Assembly (NCBI RefSeq): GCF_002088935.1
Contig: NZ_NCSS01000006.1
Span: 2,574,407-2,638,406 of the forward strand
Length of the DNA stretch: 64,000 nucleotides
Direction of reading: 5' to 3'
Origin: Henriciella litoralis
GTDB taxonomy: Bacteria > Pseudomonadota > Alphaproteobacteria > Caulobacterales > Hyphomonadaceae
A program made the translations under genes and the position numbers. The notes beneath the pieces are model-generated. The model saw nothing but the letters and a program-made list of their open reading frames with translations, was not told the origin of the DNA and searched no databases. Every line of letters begins with the position of its first letter. The first letter of the stretch is position 1. This document shows, in pieces, positions 63,961 to 64,000 of this stretch.

Positions 63961-64000
63961 TGGCGGGTGTCTCCTTACCCTATAGATCGCATGTTTCTAT

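Overview
The window is a stretch of GC-rich chromosome from an alphaproteobacterium. The dnaA-dnaN-recF...gyrB series next to rpsT, the fused NADP-malic enzyme/phosphotransacetylase, the hisC-tyrC pair, a CC0125/CC1285-type lipoprotein and GANTC sites upstream of dnaA all point to Caulobacterales, most likely a Hyphomonadaceae-like marine genus. That placement is inferred from gene content only. There is no rRNA, CRISPR array, complete insertion sequence or prophage. One tRNA-Leu(CAA) gene is present.

Layout. 0-4.1 kb: the end of a DUF421 membrane protein, HMG-CoA lyase, an SDR oxidoreductase, a frameshifted DUF985 cupin, gloB and a methyltransferase. 4.1-9.4 kb: a stand-alone P-II gene, metXW, an alpha/beta hydrolase and hisC-tyrC. 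9.6-15.5 kb: envelope proteins (lipoprotein, ExoD, DsbB, DUF3429, small membrane proteins), an SDR, the tRNA and lpdA. 15.7-18.5 kb: ffh, a zinc-ribbon membrane protein, chorismate mutase and rpsP on the minus strand, with the first three chained by overlapping stop/start codons. 18.7-25.1 kb: a GNAT enzyme, the peroxide-defence set ahpD/ahpC/oxyR, a dicarboxylate symporter and a GT39 glycosyltransferase.

25-29.3 kb is the accessory part. It holds two small genes of uncertain role, a DUF559 nuclease-like gene with the same REP-like hairpin elements on both sides, and about 1.3 kb of non-coding DNA packed with palindromes. That DNA includes three copies of a 214-bp unit in tandem. Beyond it lies an AT-richer gene for a nucleoside-deoxyribosyltransferase/TIR-like protein, 12 bases after the gyrB stop. 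This is the best place in the window for an undescribed system, probably a defence-type effector, but its function is inference.

29.3-42.2 kb is the replication block on the minus strand: gyrB, recF, dnaN, dnaA and rpsT. Six genes interrupt it between gyrB and recF: an exported protein, a crotonase, a methyltransferase, two membrane proteins and a GAF/HWE-type histidine kinase. 42.3-64 kb is mostly housekeeping: enoyl-CoA hydratase, an M28 peptidase, an SLC13/RCK permease, mutS, maeB, an AmpG-like transporter coupled to a sensorless hybrid kinase, comM/yifB, gshB, several lipoproteins, yraN-rsmI, a divergent LppC-type lipoprotein, and a DUF1232 protein.

Functional themes are redox and peroxide protection (gloB, gshB, ahpC, ahpD, oxyR, DsbB), acyl-CoA and pyruvate metabolism (HMG-CoA lyase, two crotonases, lpdA, maeB), amino-acid synthesis (metX/metW, hisC, tyrC, chorismate mutase), and replication/repair (dnaA, dnaN, recF, gyrB, mutS, comM).
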